NCBI RefSeq assembly: GCF_008017805.1
Contig: NZ_VRTT01000025.1
Coordinates: 26,736 to 90,735, forward strand
Source of the DNA: Paenibacillus sp. N3.4
GTDB taxonomy: Bacteria; Bacillota; Bacilli; Paenibacillales; NBRC-103111
DNA: 64,000 nucleotides
Reading direction: 5' to 3'
Shown: positions 55,668-63,907 of the stretch, in pieces
Layout of the letters: each line of letters opens with the position of its first letter
How positions within the stretch are numbered: the first letter of the stretch is position 1
Notes under the pieces: generated by a model
What the model was told of the DNA's origin: nothing
The model's input: only the letters and a program-made list of their open reading frames with translations
The model's database searches: none
Position numbers and translations under genes: made by a program

Positions 55668-56132
55668 TTAAAGTGAAAAATGAGAATCCTCATTCTTCCA
55701 TATGTTTCGTTTAGGTTGAGGCCTTTGCTTTAGATGAGCGACTTCTTCAGGAACACCGCATACAGCAGCAGCCTCATAAATCGTCATGCCGTTTAATAAC
55801 AAAGCATCCGGAATAAGCAGATTAGCTGCAAACTGATTGGCTTCTCTCTCATATTTACCTGGATTAGAGATAGAATGCTCATCTAACCAGAACCGACTTA
55901 AACCAGGGTGAAGCCGATCATGGCCAATTTCATGCGCACATATAAATCTTTTCCATGCCTCGCTTAAATCCTCATGAAGAACGATAAATTTTTGCCGTAA
56001 AACTTTATAATACAGACCGCGTGTACCATCTTCGAATTTAGCATATCGAATATTGATGTTTAAGCCTTCGGCAATAAGGAAGGGATCATTGGTCTTAAAT
56101 TTTCGAATGAGCTTCTTTGTTTTTTCATGCAA
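55668..56132 (-). CDS. immA: ImmA/IrrE-type metallopeptidase
   Basis: 154 aa. Zinc-protease motif HEIGHD (in FICAHEIGHDRLHP) and downstream YEREANQFAANLLIPDALL supply metal ligands as in ImmA. Known: ImmA cleaves the phage-type repressor ImmR after DNA damage or cell signalling to trigger induction. It lies 11 bp downstream of the repressor gene on the same strand, the standard pairing. Confidence 0.9.
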   Translation of the reverse strand: MHEKTKKLIRKFKTNDPFLIAEGLNINIRYAKFEDGTRGLYYKVLRQKFIVLHEDLSEAWKRFICAHEIGHDRLHPGLSRFWLDEHSISNPGKYEREANQFAANLLIPDALLLNGMTIYEAAAVCGVPEEVAHLKQRPQPKRNIWKNEDSHFSL

Positions 56133-56143
56133 GCGGCATCCAC

Positions 56144-56581
56144 CTACTCTTTATTATCTTCTGAGGTGTTAGTTTTGTCGGGCTTCTTCCTGCCGTAAGT
56201 CTTTTTATTCATTTCTTTGGCTTCCCAGAAAAGGCCAGTCAGCACATCCATTACGCGTTGGCGAGCTTCACCTTCGATCGGTACACCGTCGAACATAACG
56301 GGAACATCCTCTTGCAGCATTTTCTTGAAATCCCTATTGTCTTTGGATGTAGCCCACTCCGGAGTTATGGGCTCTGATTGACCGTCTTCTCCCGTGAAGT
56401 AGTCTAGAGGCTTGTTAAAATAGTCAGCTATCGTCTGTAAAGCACCTACTTGGGGGTCTTTGGTACGACGATTCAAAATCTGAGTTAGGGTCGTGTAGGG
56501 GATCCCGGTATCTTTAGAAAGTCTGTATCTGCTAATGAGATGAACCTTCATAGCCTCTTCAATTTTCTCTGATATGCTCAT
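56144..56581 (-). CDS. immR: XRE-family repressor (ImmR-like)
   Basis: 145 aa. N-terminal helix-turn-helix (RYRLSKDTGIPYTTLTQILN), a linker (YFNKPLDYFTGE), and a C-terminal half for oligomerisation. Divergent from the sigma-like activator at 56814, across an intergenic region with palindromes that are likely operators. Probable substrate of the adjacent ImmA. Confidence 0.88.
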   Translation of the reverse strand: MSISEKIEEAMKVHLISRYRLSKDTGIPYTTLTQILNRRTKDPQVGALQTIADYFNKPLDYFTGEDGQSEPITPEWATSKDNRDFKKMLQEDVPVMFDGVPIEGEARQRVMDVLTGLFWEAKEMNKKTYGRKKPDKTNTSEDNKE

Positions 56582-56608
56582 CGTATCTACCTCTCATATA
56601 TCTCTTAT

Positions 56609-56654
56609 AAGTTATAACTTAATATAGTAACAATATCTCATAAGAGTTAGATAT
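56609..56654. promoter_or_regulatory. Likely operators of the ImmR repressor
   Basis: Two dyads lie just upstream of immR: AAGTTATAACTT (56609-56620, perfect 12-bp palindrome) and ATATCT-N10-AGATAT (56633-56654). The location between divergent repressor and lytic genes is the expected place for the switch. Confidence 0.55.
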
Positions 56655-56770
56655 GTCAAGAAGTATACAGATAAAGGAAGAAATAGATGGAAAATATCAC
56701 TTATTTGAGACTTACATTGGATTGTTAATATCTCTATAGAGTGATAGTCTAGCATTCAAGGAGGCTATTG

Positions 56771-56803
56771 ATGAGAGATTTCCAATATCAGATAAGGGGC
56801 TGA
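56771..56803 (+). CDS. Possible 10-residue leader peptide
   Basis: ATG with a perfect AAGGAGG 6-7 bases upstream, reading MRDFQYQIRG and stopping 10 bases before the sigma-like gene, whose own ribosome site is poor. It may couple translation of that gene; it may also be chance. Confidence 0.35.
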   Translation: MRDFQYQIRG

Positions 56804-56813
56804 GTGATTCAAA

Positions 56814-57326
56814 ATGGTTCAATCAAATCCATGGTTAATTAGCATTAGCGAGTTGGAACAATCCTATAGAGGAACCTACCACTCACTAAAGAAAGCAAAG
56901 GAGCGTTCAGAAGATGTAAGAACCATCCAGATGATTACGCAAATGATTTCGGATGTCGATTTCGCCATAGAGTGGATGCATACGGGTAGGCGTCCAGGCA
57001 ATAAAAGAGGCATCGAACGTAGATCCGCCTATCAGAGGGAAAAATTGATGGACCCAATCAGAATGCAGGCTTATGCACAACAAAACCATGCGGGGAGCCC
57101 TTCCAATTTAACAGATGGGCAAAGGAATCAGCTTGAGATGGCTTTATCTCGGCTTAGTGAGCGGGAGCGGGAATGTTATGTGATGGCACATGGCCATTGT
57201 CATTCGATGAGTGATATTGCTGCCATGTTGAATATTCGTAAAAGCAGCGTTCAAACATTTGTAGAAAGAGCTCAGAATAAAATATCAAAGGACTTGCAAA
57301 TGAACTTATTCCTTTTAGTGGAATAG
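56814..57326 (+). CDS. Phage sigma-70-like transcription factor (Xpf/ArpU-like)
   Basis: 170 aa. N-terminal helical part (LEQSYRGTYHSLKKAKERSE) and C-terminal sigma region 4-type HTH (ERECYVMAHGHCHSMSDIAA; RKSSVQTFVERAQNKISKDL). Known: the PBSX protein Xpf and ArpU-like factors switch on late phage genes. It faces away from the repressor and precedes the lysis genes, so it probably activates them. Confidence 0.85.
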   Translation: MVQSNPWLISISELEQSYRGTYHSLKKAKERSEDVRTIQMITQMISDVDFAIEWMHTGRRPGNKRGIERRSAYQREKLMDPIRMQAYAQQNHAGSPSNLTDGQRNQLEMALSRLSERERECYVMAHGHCHSMSDIAAMLNIRKSSVQTFVERAQNKISKDLQMNLFLLVE

Positions 57327-57338
57327 GTTCTCTTTTTT
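57302..57338 (+). terminator. Terminator overlapping the end of the sigma-like gene
   Basis: GAACTTATTCC (57302-57312) and GGAATAGGTTC (57320-57330), one G-U pair, followed by TCTTTTTT. The stop codon lies in the right arm. Confidence 0.75.
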
Positions 57339-57399
57339 GTTTGTCGTACGGATGCCACTTAGTTATGAGAACACTTGTTCGATATAAGAGGAGGATAGC

Positions 57400-57504
57400 T
57401 TGGTAATTCAAACGGAAACCGAAAATGAACGTTCTCGTTTGCCCTGCCAGATGGCTTTAAACTGGGTACAAAGAAAGTGGAAACATTTTTGCAGAGGCAG
57501 GTGA
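57400..57504 (+). CDS. Tiny phage-type ORF (34 aa)
   Basis: TTG start with GAGGAGGATAGC immediately upstream; ends TGA one base before the ATG of the next small ORF. The product is basic at its C-terminus (NWVQRKWKHFCRGR). No family recognised. The tight packing suggests an early phage operon. Confidence 0.45.
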   Translation: MVIQTETENERSRLPCQMALNWVQRKWKHFCRGR

Positions 57505-57505
57505 G

Positions 57506-57670
57506 ATGATAGCGATGATTGGAATTGAAACGGATGTTCTGAGTGGGATACTAGGAAGGCTAAACGAATTGGGAGCAAACCTGCCCAAATACGTGGAGAA
57601 GATTCCGCCAAACTTACAAGAGGCTGCTTTGTATGTTTTACAAGTGAGCAGCGGGCAGACGAAGGCCTAA
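57506..57670 (+). CDS. Small phage-type ORF (54 aa)
   Basis: ATG 57506 (or 57515, better spaced from AGGTGAG) to TAA 57668-57670. The product contains IETDVLSGILGRLNELGANL and PPNLQEAALYVLQ, a short amphipathic helical protein. Unrecognised. Confidence 0.5.
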   Translation: MIAMIGIETDVLSGILGRLNELGANLPKYVEKIPPNLQEAALYVLQVSSGQTKA

Positions 57671-57693
57671 AGGAAAGATATATACGATCATTA

Positions 57694-57936
57694 TTGTATA
57701 ACGTACATTTCTTCCCCGAGCCCCATAGTTTGACGAAGAAAGCGGACTGTCGGTCTATGGCTGAGCGTTTTTATGAGTCTTTGGAGTATGTTGAGATTAA
57801 TGGTCAATTCGTTCGAGCGCATGATTTGAAATACGAAGTCGTGGACGAAGTGCTTCATTTCTTCCTCAGCTTGGATGTTCCTCTCATGAAAGAAAGACCA
57901 ATAGGAACAAAAATGCTTCATATTAAAAAGGAGTAG
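57694..57936 (+). CDS. Small hypothetical phage-type protein
   Basis: 80 aa from TTG 57694; the frame stays open further upstream, overlapping the preceding ORF, and no start has a good ribosome site. Contains DCRSMAERFYESLEYVEING and DEVLHFFLSLDVPLMKERPI. It is coding-like but unrecognised; it may be the 3' end of a larger phage gene. Confidence 0.45.
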   Translation: MYNVHFFPEPHSLTKKADCRSMAERFYESLEYVEINGQFVRAHDLKYEVVDEVLHFFLSLDVPLMKERPIGTKMLHIKKE

Positions 57937-58107
57937 GAGGGGAATGTTTTGCTAATGGTGACTGCTACAATAGCATTGATCATTTCATAACAACTATTCA
58001 TAAACGTTCCGACAAGCAACAAAGAATGTTGTCCGCATTAACTAACTCGCACTTGGTTTGGACGAGAACGGCAATCTGTTGTAAGCGGAAGAGTGAAAAT
58101 ATAGACA

Positions 58108-58131
58108 AGCCCCGCTCATTACAGCGGGGCT
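58108..58131. other. Hairpin ahead of the holin gene
   Basis: AGCCCCGCT (58108-58116) and AGCGGGGCT (58123-58131) form a perfect 9-bp stem. No T run follows, so termination is uncertain; it could be an mRNA end or attenuator. The preceding 150 bp holds no clear gene. Confidence 0.5.
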
Positions 58132-58165
58132 ATTCACATGCCATAAGAGACAAAAGGAGGTATTC

Positions 58166-58636
58166 ATGGACGTAAGACTCGTAGCAGCCCATCTATTTAC
58201 AGCTGCAGCCGGGGCAACGGGAAAAGAGGTCACCTATGGAGGTGTTTTTGCTGTGGTTGGAACATTTATTGCTGCGGCGATAGGCGGCTGGGACGTAGCC
58301 TTCCAGTTTCTTGCCTATATGATGGTCGCGGACTACATTACAGGCGTACTTGGGGCGATAAAGAATAAGAGGCTTAATAGTGATGTCATGTTTTGGGGCG
58401 GGATTCGCAAAGGGGTTGTGATGCTGGTTGTCTGCTTAGCTGTAAAGCTCGATCTTATTGCTAGTCAAATCGTAGGAGGTCAAGCCCCTGTTTTCCGAAC
58501 ACTCGCGATTTGCTTTTACGTCGGTCGAGAAGGCTTGTCTTTAATTGAAAATTCAGGAGTGCTGGGAGTTCCGTGGCCTCCCGCTATGAAGGAACGACTC
58601 TTACAACTTAGGCAGAAAGGGGAGGAAAAGAAATAA
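58166..58636 (+). CDS. Phage holin (Holin_4 family)
   Basis: 156 aa with AAAGGAGGTATTC. Three membrane segments (GGVFAVVGTFIAAAIGGWDV; AYMMVADYITGVLGAIKNKR; GVVMLVVCLAVKLDLIASQI) and the family tail NSGVLGVPWPPAMKERL. Known: these holins permeabilise the membrane and let the endolysin reach the wall. Its stop codon overlaps the endolysin reading frame. Confidence 0.9.
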   Translation: MDVRLVAAHLFTAAAGATGKEVTYGGVFAVVGTFIAAAIGGWDVAFQFLAYMMVADYITGVLGAIKNKRLNSDVMFWGGIRKGVVMLVVCLAVKLDLIASQIVGGQAPVFRTLAICFYVGREGLSLIENSGVLGVPWPPAMKERLLQLRQKGEEKK

Positions 58637-59418
58637 ACAAAGGGTTTGATTGCGCTACGCCACTTTCTACGAAAACAGCAGCTCTTTTTGCCAGTCAAGG
58701 TTTCACATTCGTTGGTCGATATTTAGCTGAAGAGGGCTCATGGAAACGTCTTTCGCCAGCCGAAGCTCAATTTATTTCTAACTCTGGATTGCACATTGTT
58801 TCGTTCTTTGAAAAAGGGGCGAGTCGAGCGCGTGAAGGAGCTGCCGCTGGCACGAAAGATGGGAAATTGGCCCTACAACTTGCCAAAGTGGTTGGACAAC
58901 CCGTGGGGTCAAGCATTTATGCAGCCGTGGACTACGATGCGTCTTCTGTTGATTTGAACGCGATCGAAGCTTATATGCGCGCTTTCGATGCAGAGATTAT
59001 CGGCTATGAACTGGGCGTCTACGGTTCTTATTCGATCGTGAAAGAAATGTTTGAACGTGGCGTTGCAAAGAAACTTATGCAGACCTACGCATGGAGCAGA
59101 GGGAAAAAGTTCAACCCTATTAGTCTTTATCAATATCAAAATGACACTACTGTCAATGGAATTAGCATCGACCTCAACGAATCAAATGGCGATGCAGGAG
59201 GGTGGAGAGTAGGAGTGGCGATTCAACAGCGAGCAGAACTCGATCGTGGAGTAGCAAATACCATCATTCAAACATGGATCAAACCAGATTGGGACAAGGC
59301 CGAAGTTAATAAAAAAACTGCATCCAAAGAGACGATAGCCGTGTTGATTGAACAGCAGCGATACTACAATTGGTTAGCCATTCAGCTGCGTAAAGCCTCT
59401 GGACAATTTGAAGAATGA
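58633..59418 (+). CDS. DUF1906-type endolysin lacking a normal start codon
   Basis: 261 aa. The family N-terminus (NKGFDCATPLSTKTA; FTFVGRYLAEEGSWKRLSPA) is only reached if reading starts at or before 58636, where the codon in frame is ATA (58633-58635). GGGGAGG lies about 7 bp upstream, exactly where an ATG would be expected. The next usable start, TTG 58789, would delete 52 residues of the glycoside-hydrolase-like domain (Rv2525c fold). The holin ends in TAA at this spot, so ATAA looks like an ATGA overlap with G changed to A. Role: cell-wall hydrolysis at lysis. Either AUA initiates weakly or the gene is silenced. Confidence 0.8.
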   Translation: MNKGFDCATPLSTKTAALFASQGFTFVGRYLAEEGSWKRLSPAEAQFISNSGLHIVSFFEKGASRAREGAAAGTKDGKLALQLAKVVGQPVGSSIYAAVDYDASSVDLNAIEAYMRAFDAEIIGYELGVYGSYSIVKEMFERGVAKKLMQTYAWSRGKKFNPISLYQYQNDTTVNGISIDLNESNGDAGGWRVGVAIQQRAELDRGVANTIIQTWIKPDWDKAEVNKKTASKETIAVLIEQQRYYNWLAIQLRKASGQFEE

Positions 59419-59476
59419 TATAAAAGTGCTGAGATAGACAACAAACATTCAGAAGGATCTTGAATAGAAAAAACTT

Positions 59477-59504
59477 AAGCTCAAGCTTCCAGTTTGAGCT
59501 TTTC
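59477..59504 (+). terminator. Terminator after the endolysin gene
   Basis: AAGCTCAA (59477-59484) and TTGAGCTT (59494-59501) are followed by TTT. Confidence 0.7.
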
Positions 59505-59643
59505 CCTACTCAATCGGTTTGTCTGCGTATCTTTTTCCAATTCTAGCATTTCAAACAAAATCTTAATGCAAACTTTAGTATACATAGTAATTATTGCCTC
59601 TTATAATTGGAGTTAATTTCTAATAATTACGAGGAGGCAAAAA

Positions 59644-62600
59644 GTGAATATTCTCAAAATCAGGTTCAGAGCAAAGTACCTCATGCTTGGTGTTTTAGCA
59701 GTTAGCATCTTTATTAATAGTGGAATTAACCAAGTAAATGCGGAGGTGATGCAGCCTTCCATAGATCCCATTCATGCCAATGTGGATGAATCATTAATTG
59801 TTCCTGGACAAGTTATCGTCAAATATAAATCTACTACACGTGGAAGATCCTTAATGGGAGAATCGATTTCATCGGTAGGGTCTCAACGTTTCTATAATGT
59901 CCATTTTTCTGAGGACGTGAGTGTTGCTCAAAAGATGAGTGCGTTGCAGAGTGATCCTGATATTGAATATGTAGAACCTGTATTTAAAGTCAAGATAACG
60001 GATCCTCCGAGTAATTCAGTAACAGCCTCTGTGTATACATCTAATGATTTAACCTATATGAAGAACTGGGGCAAAACGGTTACTGAGTTAACCTATGCCG
60101 CTGAAAAGACGACGGTGACTCAGCATGCAGCCGTTACCGTGGCAGTTATCGATACCGGGGTTGATTTGACTCATCCTGATCTTATTCATTCTATTGTACA
60201 AGGGTATGATTTCATCCATAACCAATCTAACGCCCAAGATGATAATGGTCACGGTACAAATGTAGCTGGTATTATCGCGGCGAAGGCGCACGATACGTCC
60301 GGATATTCTGGCGTGGCACCTGGGGCAAAGATTATGCCGATTAAAGTTTTAGACAGCAAAGGTGGAGGGAATACAGCCACGATTATTCAAGGTATTCAAT
60401 ACGCCATTGACCATCATGCGGACATTATTAACTTAAGTCTGGGCAGCAGCATTCCGAGTAGAGCTATGCAAGAATTACTAAGATCCGCTTTCGCCAATAA
60501 CATTTTAATAGTTGCGGCCGCAGGCAACGATAGTAACCATTGGATTAACAATGAGGTAGGTCAATTAGACGACCCGCAAAAAGATACGCATCGTTATGCC
60601 TTTTTGTCTTCTTATCCAGCTGCTTTTCAAGACGTTGTAAGTGTTGGAGCTATTGAACAATTGGTAGATAGCCGTTTAACCATTGCTGATTTCTCAAATG
60701 TAGGAAAAATTGATGTAGTGGCTCCTGGAGTAAATATATATAGTACCTATTTAAATGGTGGATATGGTTATATGTCAGGAACATCGCAAGCAACTCCATT
60801 TGTTGTTGGGTATGCCGCTCTTCTCAAAGCTTACAATCCAAATTTAACGAGTGATGATTTGAAATCTATTATTTCTACAATGACCAAGGGGAATCTCTTG
60901 GATACGAATCATCAGTATAATTATGAGAATTTTAACGCCTATGAAGATGAGGCTGTCACATTTGAAATGGATTATGGCAGAGGCCTTATTAATGGTAGGC
61001 TGGCATTCGAGATCCCACGTCCAAAACTATCGCTCATACAAGATACAATTTCACAGGATCGTAAAATAACACTCAAAGTGACAGTGGAAGATTTATCAGG
61101 ACATTTGCTAACTTATCCCTATCCAATCTCCATTAATTCTCGACTTTTTAAAGAAAATATACCATCTAGAGAATTTGATTTTTCTGCAGAAGGCAGCACA
61201 GTAGATAATTTAAATAATGGTTTTGCAAATATATCGATCGCATTAAATGAGGCTAGCCCTAAAGATGTCTATCATTATTACTATTTTGCAGAGATGTTGG
61301 ATGCAAATAATTATCAAAGACGTTCCAATTATGTGCACTCCGTTCGCAAACCTGTTGCTCCTACAGCCAGTTTAGCAAGTGGCACTTATACGGGTACTCA
61401 GAAAATTTCTCTTTCTACGACACAAAGCGGTGCTGACATATTCGCTCTTTTAGTTGAGGGTAATAAAGTAAGATCAGGCAAAGTCTTACCGGGCGCAGCA
61501 ATTGAAATTAAAGGTCCTAATTCCTTTCTTTCCGTATATTCGGAAAAAAACTACGTAGACAGCGACTTCTCAGAGTATGTGTATAACATTAAGCCTGCAC
61601 CGGTTGGCGGAGGGGGTGGGGGTTTTATGCCATCACCAACTACGGATAAAGTAGAAACAGTAGTTGATGGTAAGAAAATTTTGGAGTTGAAGGAAGATAA
61701 GAATAAGCTTTTGGAGCGGTTGCGTTCATCAAAAGAAAGCTTAGATCTTGACGCTACTTCAGAAAAAGGATTTGACAAGCTCTCTGTTGAACTGCCAGGA
61801 GAAGTGGCGCAAAAGGCCGTTGAAGCCAACCTTCCTATTGTTATTAAGTCGAATGGTTTCCAGGCTACGTTTAATCCCAAGGGAGTCTTACAGCAAAATA
61901 CTTTTAGCAAGCTGCAGTTTAAAGCAGAATTGATAAAAAAGGAAAATTATCCCATTGATATGGGGCTTGCATCTTCGGTCTATGATTTTGCAATTGAAAT
62001 AGATGGGACGAAGATTAGCAGCTTCAACGCACCTATTGAAATGAAGTTTAATCTCGATGCGAAGAACAGTATTCATGATGCTAAAAAAGTAGGGGTTTTT
62101 TACTTCAATGAAGCGACGCGTAGTTGGGAGTACGTTGGAGGAACATTAAATAACGATCAGACGATTAAGGTGCAGCTTTCTCATTTTTCCAAGTATGCTG
62201 TGCTGGAATATAGCAAATCTTTTAGCGACATCAACAAGCATTGGGCACAAAATGAAATTGAAACAATGGCTTCGAAACAAATTGTTAATGGAATAACGGA
62301 TAGTAGTTTTGAACCGGAAGCTAATATTACTAGAGCACAATTTGTAACCTTATTGTCAAAAGCATTAAGACTTCCAAACAGCAGCACGGAGACTTTGAAT
62401 CCTTTTAGCGATGTTTCTTCAAAAGCTTGGTACAAGGATGTTATTTTAGCTGCGCATCAAGCTCATTTAATAGACGGGATTTCAGATGATCAATTTGCTC
62501 CTGATTTAACCATAACTAGAGAGCAGATGGCCGTAATGATCGTAAATGCTTATCTTTATGCAACAGGCAAAAGCTTGGCGGATATACAAATCACGCAAGA

Positions 62601-62775
62601 GCAAAAGTACGATGACGAAGGCACCATCAGTGAATACGCAAGGCAATCCGTAAGGATTGCGAATAGTTTTGGTTTGATGAAAGGAGCTACTGCATTGGAA
62701 TTCTCCCCCATGAAAGTAGCTACTCGAGCGCAAGCTGCTGTTGTTATTTTTAGAATGTTGGAACAGATTAAATAA
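59644..62775 (+). CDS. SLH-anchored subtilisin-like protease
   Basis: 1043 aa from GTG 59644 with CGAGGAGG upstream. Signal peptide (YLMLGVLAVSIFINSGINQV), I9 inhibitor propeptide (VPGQVIVKYKSTTRGRS to about 120), S8 catalytic domain with Asp170 (VIDTGVDLTHPD), His203 (DDNGHGTNVAG) and Ser381 (SGTSQATPFVVG), a large beta domain, a poly-Gly linker (GGGGGGFMPSP, about 658), an ZU5/CAP-like beta region, and three SLH repeats from about residue 858 (SFSDINKHWAQNEIETMASK). Expected to be an exported, surface-tethered protease. Twelve bases separate it from tenA. Confidence 0.93.
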   Translation: MNILKIRFRAKYLMLGVLAVSIFINSGINQVNAEVMQPSIDPIHANVDESLIVPGQVIVKYKSTTRGRSLMGESISSVGSQRFYNVHFSEDVSVAQKMSALQSDPDIEYVEPVFKVKITDPPSNSVTASVYTSNDLTYMKNWGKTVTELTYAAEKTTVTQHAAVTVAVIDTGVDLTHPDLIHSIVQGYDFIHNQSNAQDDNGHGTNVAGIIAAKAHDTSGYSGVAPGAKIMPIKVLDSKGGGNTATIIQGIQYAIDHHADIINLSLGSSIPSRAMQELLRSAFANNILIVAAAGNDSNHWINNEVGQLDDPQKDTHRYAFLSSYPAAFQDVVSVGAIEQLVDSRLTIADFSNVGKIDVVAPGVNIYSTYLNGGYGYMSGTSQATPFVVGYAALLKAYNPNLTSDDLKSIISTMTKGNLLDTNHQYNYENFNAYEDEAVTFEMDYGRGLINGRLAFEIPRPKLSLIQDTISQDRKITLKVTVEDLSGHLLTYPYPISINSRLFKENIPSREFDFSAEGSTVDNLNNGFANISIALNEASPKDVYHYYYFAEMLDANNYQRRSNYVHSVRKPVAPTASLASGTYTGTQKISLSTTQSGADIFALLVEGNKVRSGKVLPGAAIEIKGPNSFLSVYSEKNYVDSDFSEYVYNIKPAPVGGGGGGFMPSPTTDKVETVVDGKKILELKEDKNKLLERLRSSKESLDLDATSEKGFDKLSVELPGEVAQKAVEANLPIVIKSNGFQATFNPKGVLQQNTFSKLQFKAELIKKENYPIDMGLASSVYDFAIEIDGTKISSFNAPIEMKFNLDAKNSIHDAKKVGVFYFNEATRSWEYVGGTLNNDQTIKVQLSHFSKYAVLEYSKSFSDINKHWAQNEIETMASKQIVNGITDSSFEPEANITRAQFVTLLSKALRLPNSSTETLNPFSDVSSKAWYKDVILAAHQAHLIDGISDDQFAPDLTITREQMAVMIVNAYLYATGKSLADIQITQEQKYDDEGTISEYARQSVRIANSFGLMKGATALEFSPMKVATRAQAAVVIFRMLEQIK

Positions 62776-62787
62776 GGGGATTCAACG

Positions 62788-63459
62788 ATGACATTCACAC
62801 AACATTTGGTTACCAAATATCAGGATGCCTGGAGTCAGACTCTATTGCATCCATTCGTAAAGGAAATCGGAGAAGGCACACTCGATCGAAATAAGTTTCG
62901 TTTCTATATGATTCAGGACTATTTATATCTGATTGATTATGCAAAATTGTTCGCTTTGGGAACAGTAAAAGCAAATGATCTCCAGACAATGACTGAGTTT
63001 GCAGCTCACCTTCACTCCATTTTGCACGAAGAAATGTCTCTTCATCGTTCTTATGCCGCTCAATTTGGAATTTCAAAAGAAGAGTTAGAGCAAGCTGAGC
63101 CTTCACCTATCACATTAGCGTACTCTCATTATATGCTTCACGTAGCGCAGAATGGCGGATTAGCAGATCTTACTGCAGCGTTGCTGCCTTGTATGTGGAG
63201 TTACTGGGAAATTGGCCTTCTGTTGAAGGAGATTCCTGGAGCCCAAGATCACGTTGATTATGGAGAATGGGTACTGATGTATAGCTCTGATGAATTTGGA
63301 GCGTTGGCTCAGTGGTGCATCGGTTTGATGAATCGACTGGCGGAAGGGAAGCCTGCAGCTGAATTAGCCAGATTAGAAATCATATTTTTGAATACAACGC
63401 GTTATGAGACTTTGTTCTGGGAGATGGCTTATCAAGGACAAATGTGGAATCTTAATTAG
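62788..63459 (+). CDS. tenA: TenA family protein (thiaminase II-like)
   Basis: 223 aa, all-helical. Catalytic Cys in LLPCMWSYWEIG, Glu in LHEEMSLHRSY and the C-terminal LEIIFLNTTRYETLFWEMAY match TenA. Known: it hydrolyses aminopyrimidines in thiamine salvage. No thiamine genes and no TPP riboswitch are visible nearby; it lies 12 bp behind the protease gene and may be cotranscribed with it. Confidence 0.9.
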   Translation: MTFTQHLVTKYQDAWSQTLLHPFVKEIGEGTLDRNKFRFYMIQDYLYLIDYAKLFALGTVKANDLQTMTEFAAHLHSILHEEMSLHRSYAAQFGISKEELEQAEPSPITLAYSHYMLHVAQNGGLADLTAALLPCMWSYWEIGLLLKEIPGAQDHVDYGEWVLMYSSDEFGALAQWCIGLMNRLAEGKPAAELARLEIIFLNTTRYETLFWEMAYQGQMWNLN

Positions 63460-63490
63460 ATCAAATGTTTAGTTACAGCAAGGTCATCGA

Positions 63491-63541
63491 AGAGCTTCTC
63501 GAGTTGGCAGAATGAATGTCACTTTGGGAGGTTCTTTTTTT
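63491..63541 (+). terminator. Terminator after tenA
   Basis: AGAGCTTCTC (63491-63500) pairs with GGGAGGTTCT (63526-63535) using G-U pairs, then TTTTTT. It lies just before the first rRNA promoter. Confidence 0.65.
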
Positions 63542-63557
63542 ATCATCGAATTATAAG

Positions 63558-63586
63558 TTGCGTAACGATGCTCTATGTGCTATATT
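63558..63586 (+). promoter_or_regulatory. rRNA promoter P1
   Basis: -35 TTGCGT (63558-63563), 17-bp spacer, -10 TATATT (63581-63586). Confidence 0.65.
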
Positions 63587-63669
63587 ATGATTCCTGTCCA
63601 AACAGGGCGTGCAAGTGATTCGTAGATTCTAAGTATGTTGAGTATCTTCATAAATGGATGAAAAAAAGC

Positions 63670-63698
63670 TTGCAATTAAAAATCCAATATGGTATATT
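63670..63698 (+). promoter_or_regulatory. rRNA promoter P2
   Basis: -35 TTGCAA (63670-63675), 17-bp spacer, -10 TATATT (63693-63698), 112 bp downstream of P1. A small hairpin (CGCTGC and GCAGCG, 63705-63728) sits at the expected transcript start. Confidence 0.75.
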
Positions 63699-63728
63699 AT
63701 TTCTCGCTGCTTCGGTAACACGGCAGCG

Positions 63729-63907
63729 AACGAAAGAAATTGATCTTTGAAAACTGAACAACGAGTGAGTAAGCACGAACGAGCAATCGTTCAAAAAAGA
63801 GATTGTAAAATCTCGCTAGCAACGCAAATGAGCAATTAAGCTTTCAGATATACGGACATAATATAGGGAACTTTGATCGTAGATCAAAGTCTCTCTGCTA
63901 AGTCCAC
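63729..63907 (+). other. rRNA operon leader
   Basis: Contains TGATCTTTGAAAACTGAACA (about 63741-63760), the conserved box A-like element of Bacillales rRNA leaders, and a pairing segment GAACTTTGATC-GTA-GATCAAAGTC that is probably part of the RNase III processing stem. Confidence 0.75.

Noticed and set aside
55452..55676. 74-codon ORF after the lipoprotein gene
   Set aside because: Begins inside a terminator hairpin and has no ribosome site.
58789..59418. Endolysin start at TTG 58789
   Set aside because: Would remove the conserved family N-terminus and lacks a ribosome site; the frame is conserved back to the ATA at 58633.
62776..62790. TPP riboswitch ahead of tenA
   Set aside because: Only 12 bp separate tenA from the protease gene, so there is no room for an aptamer.
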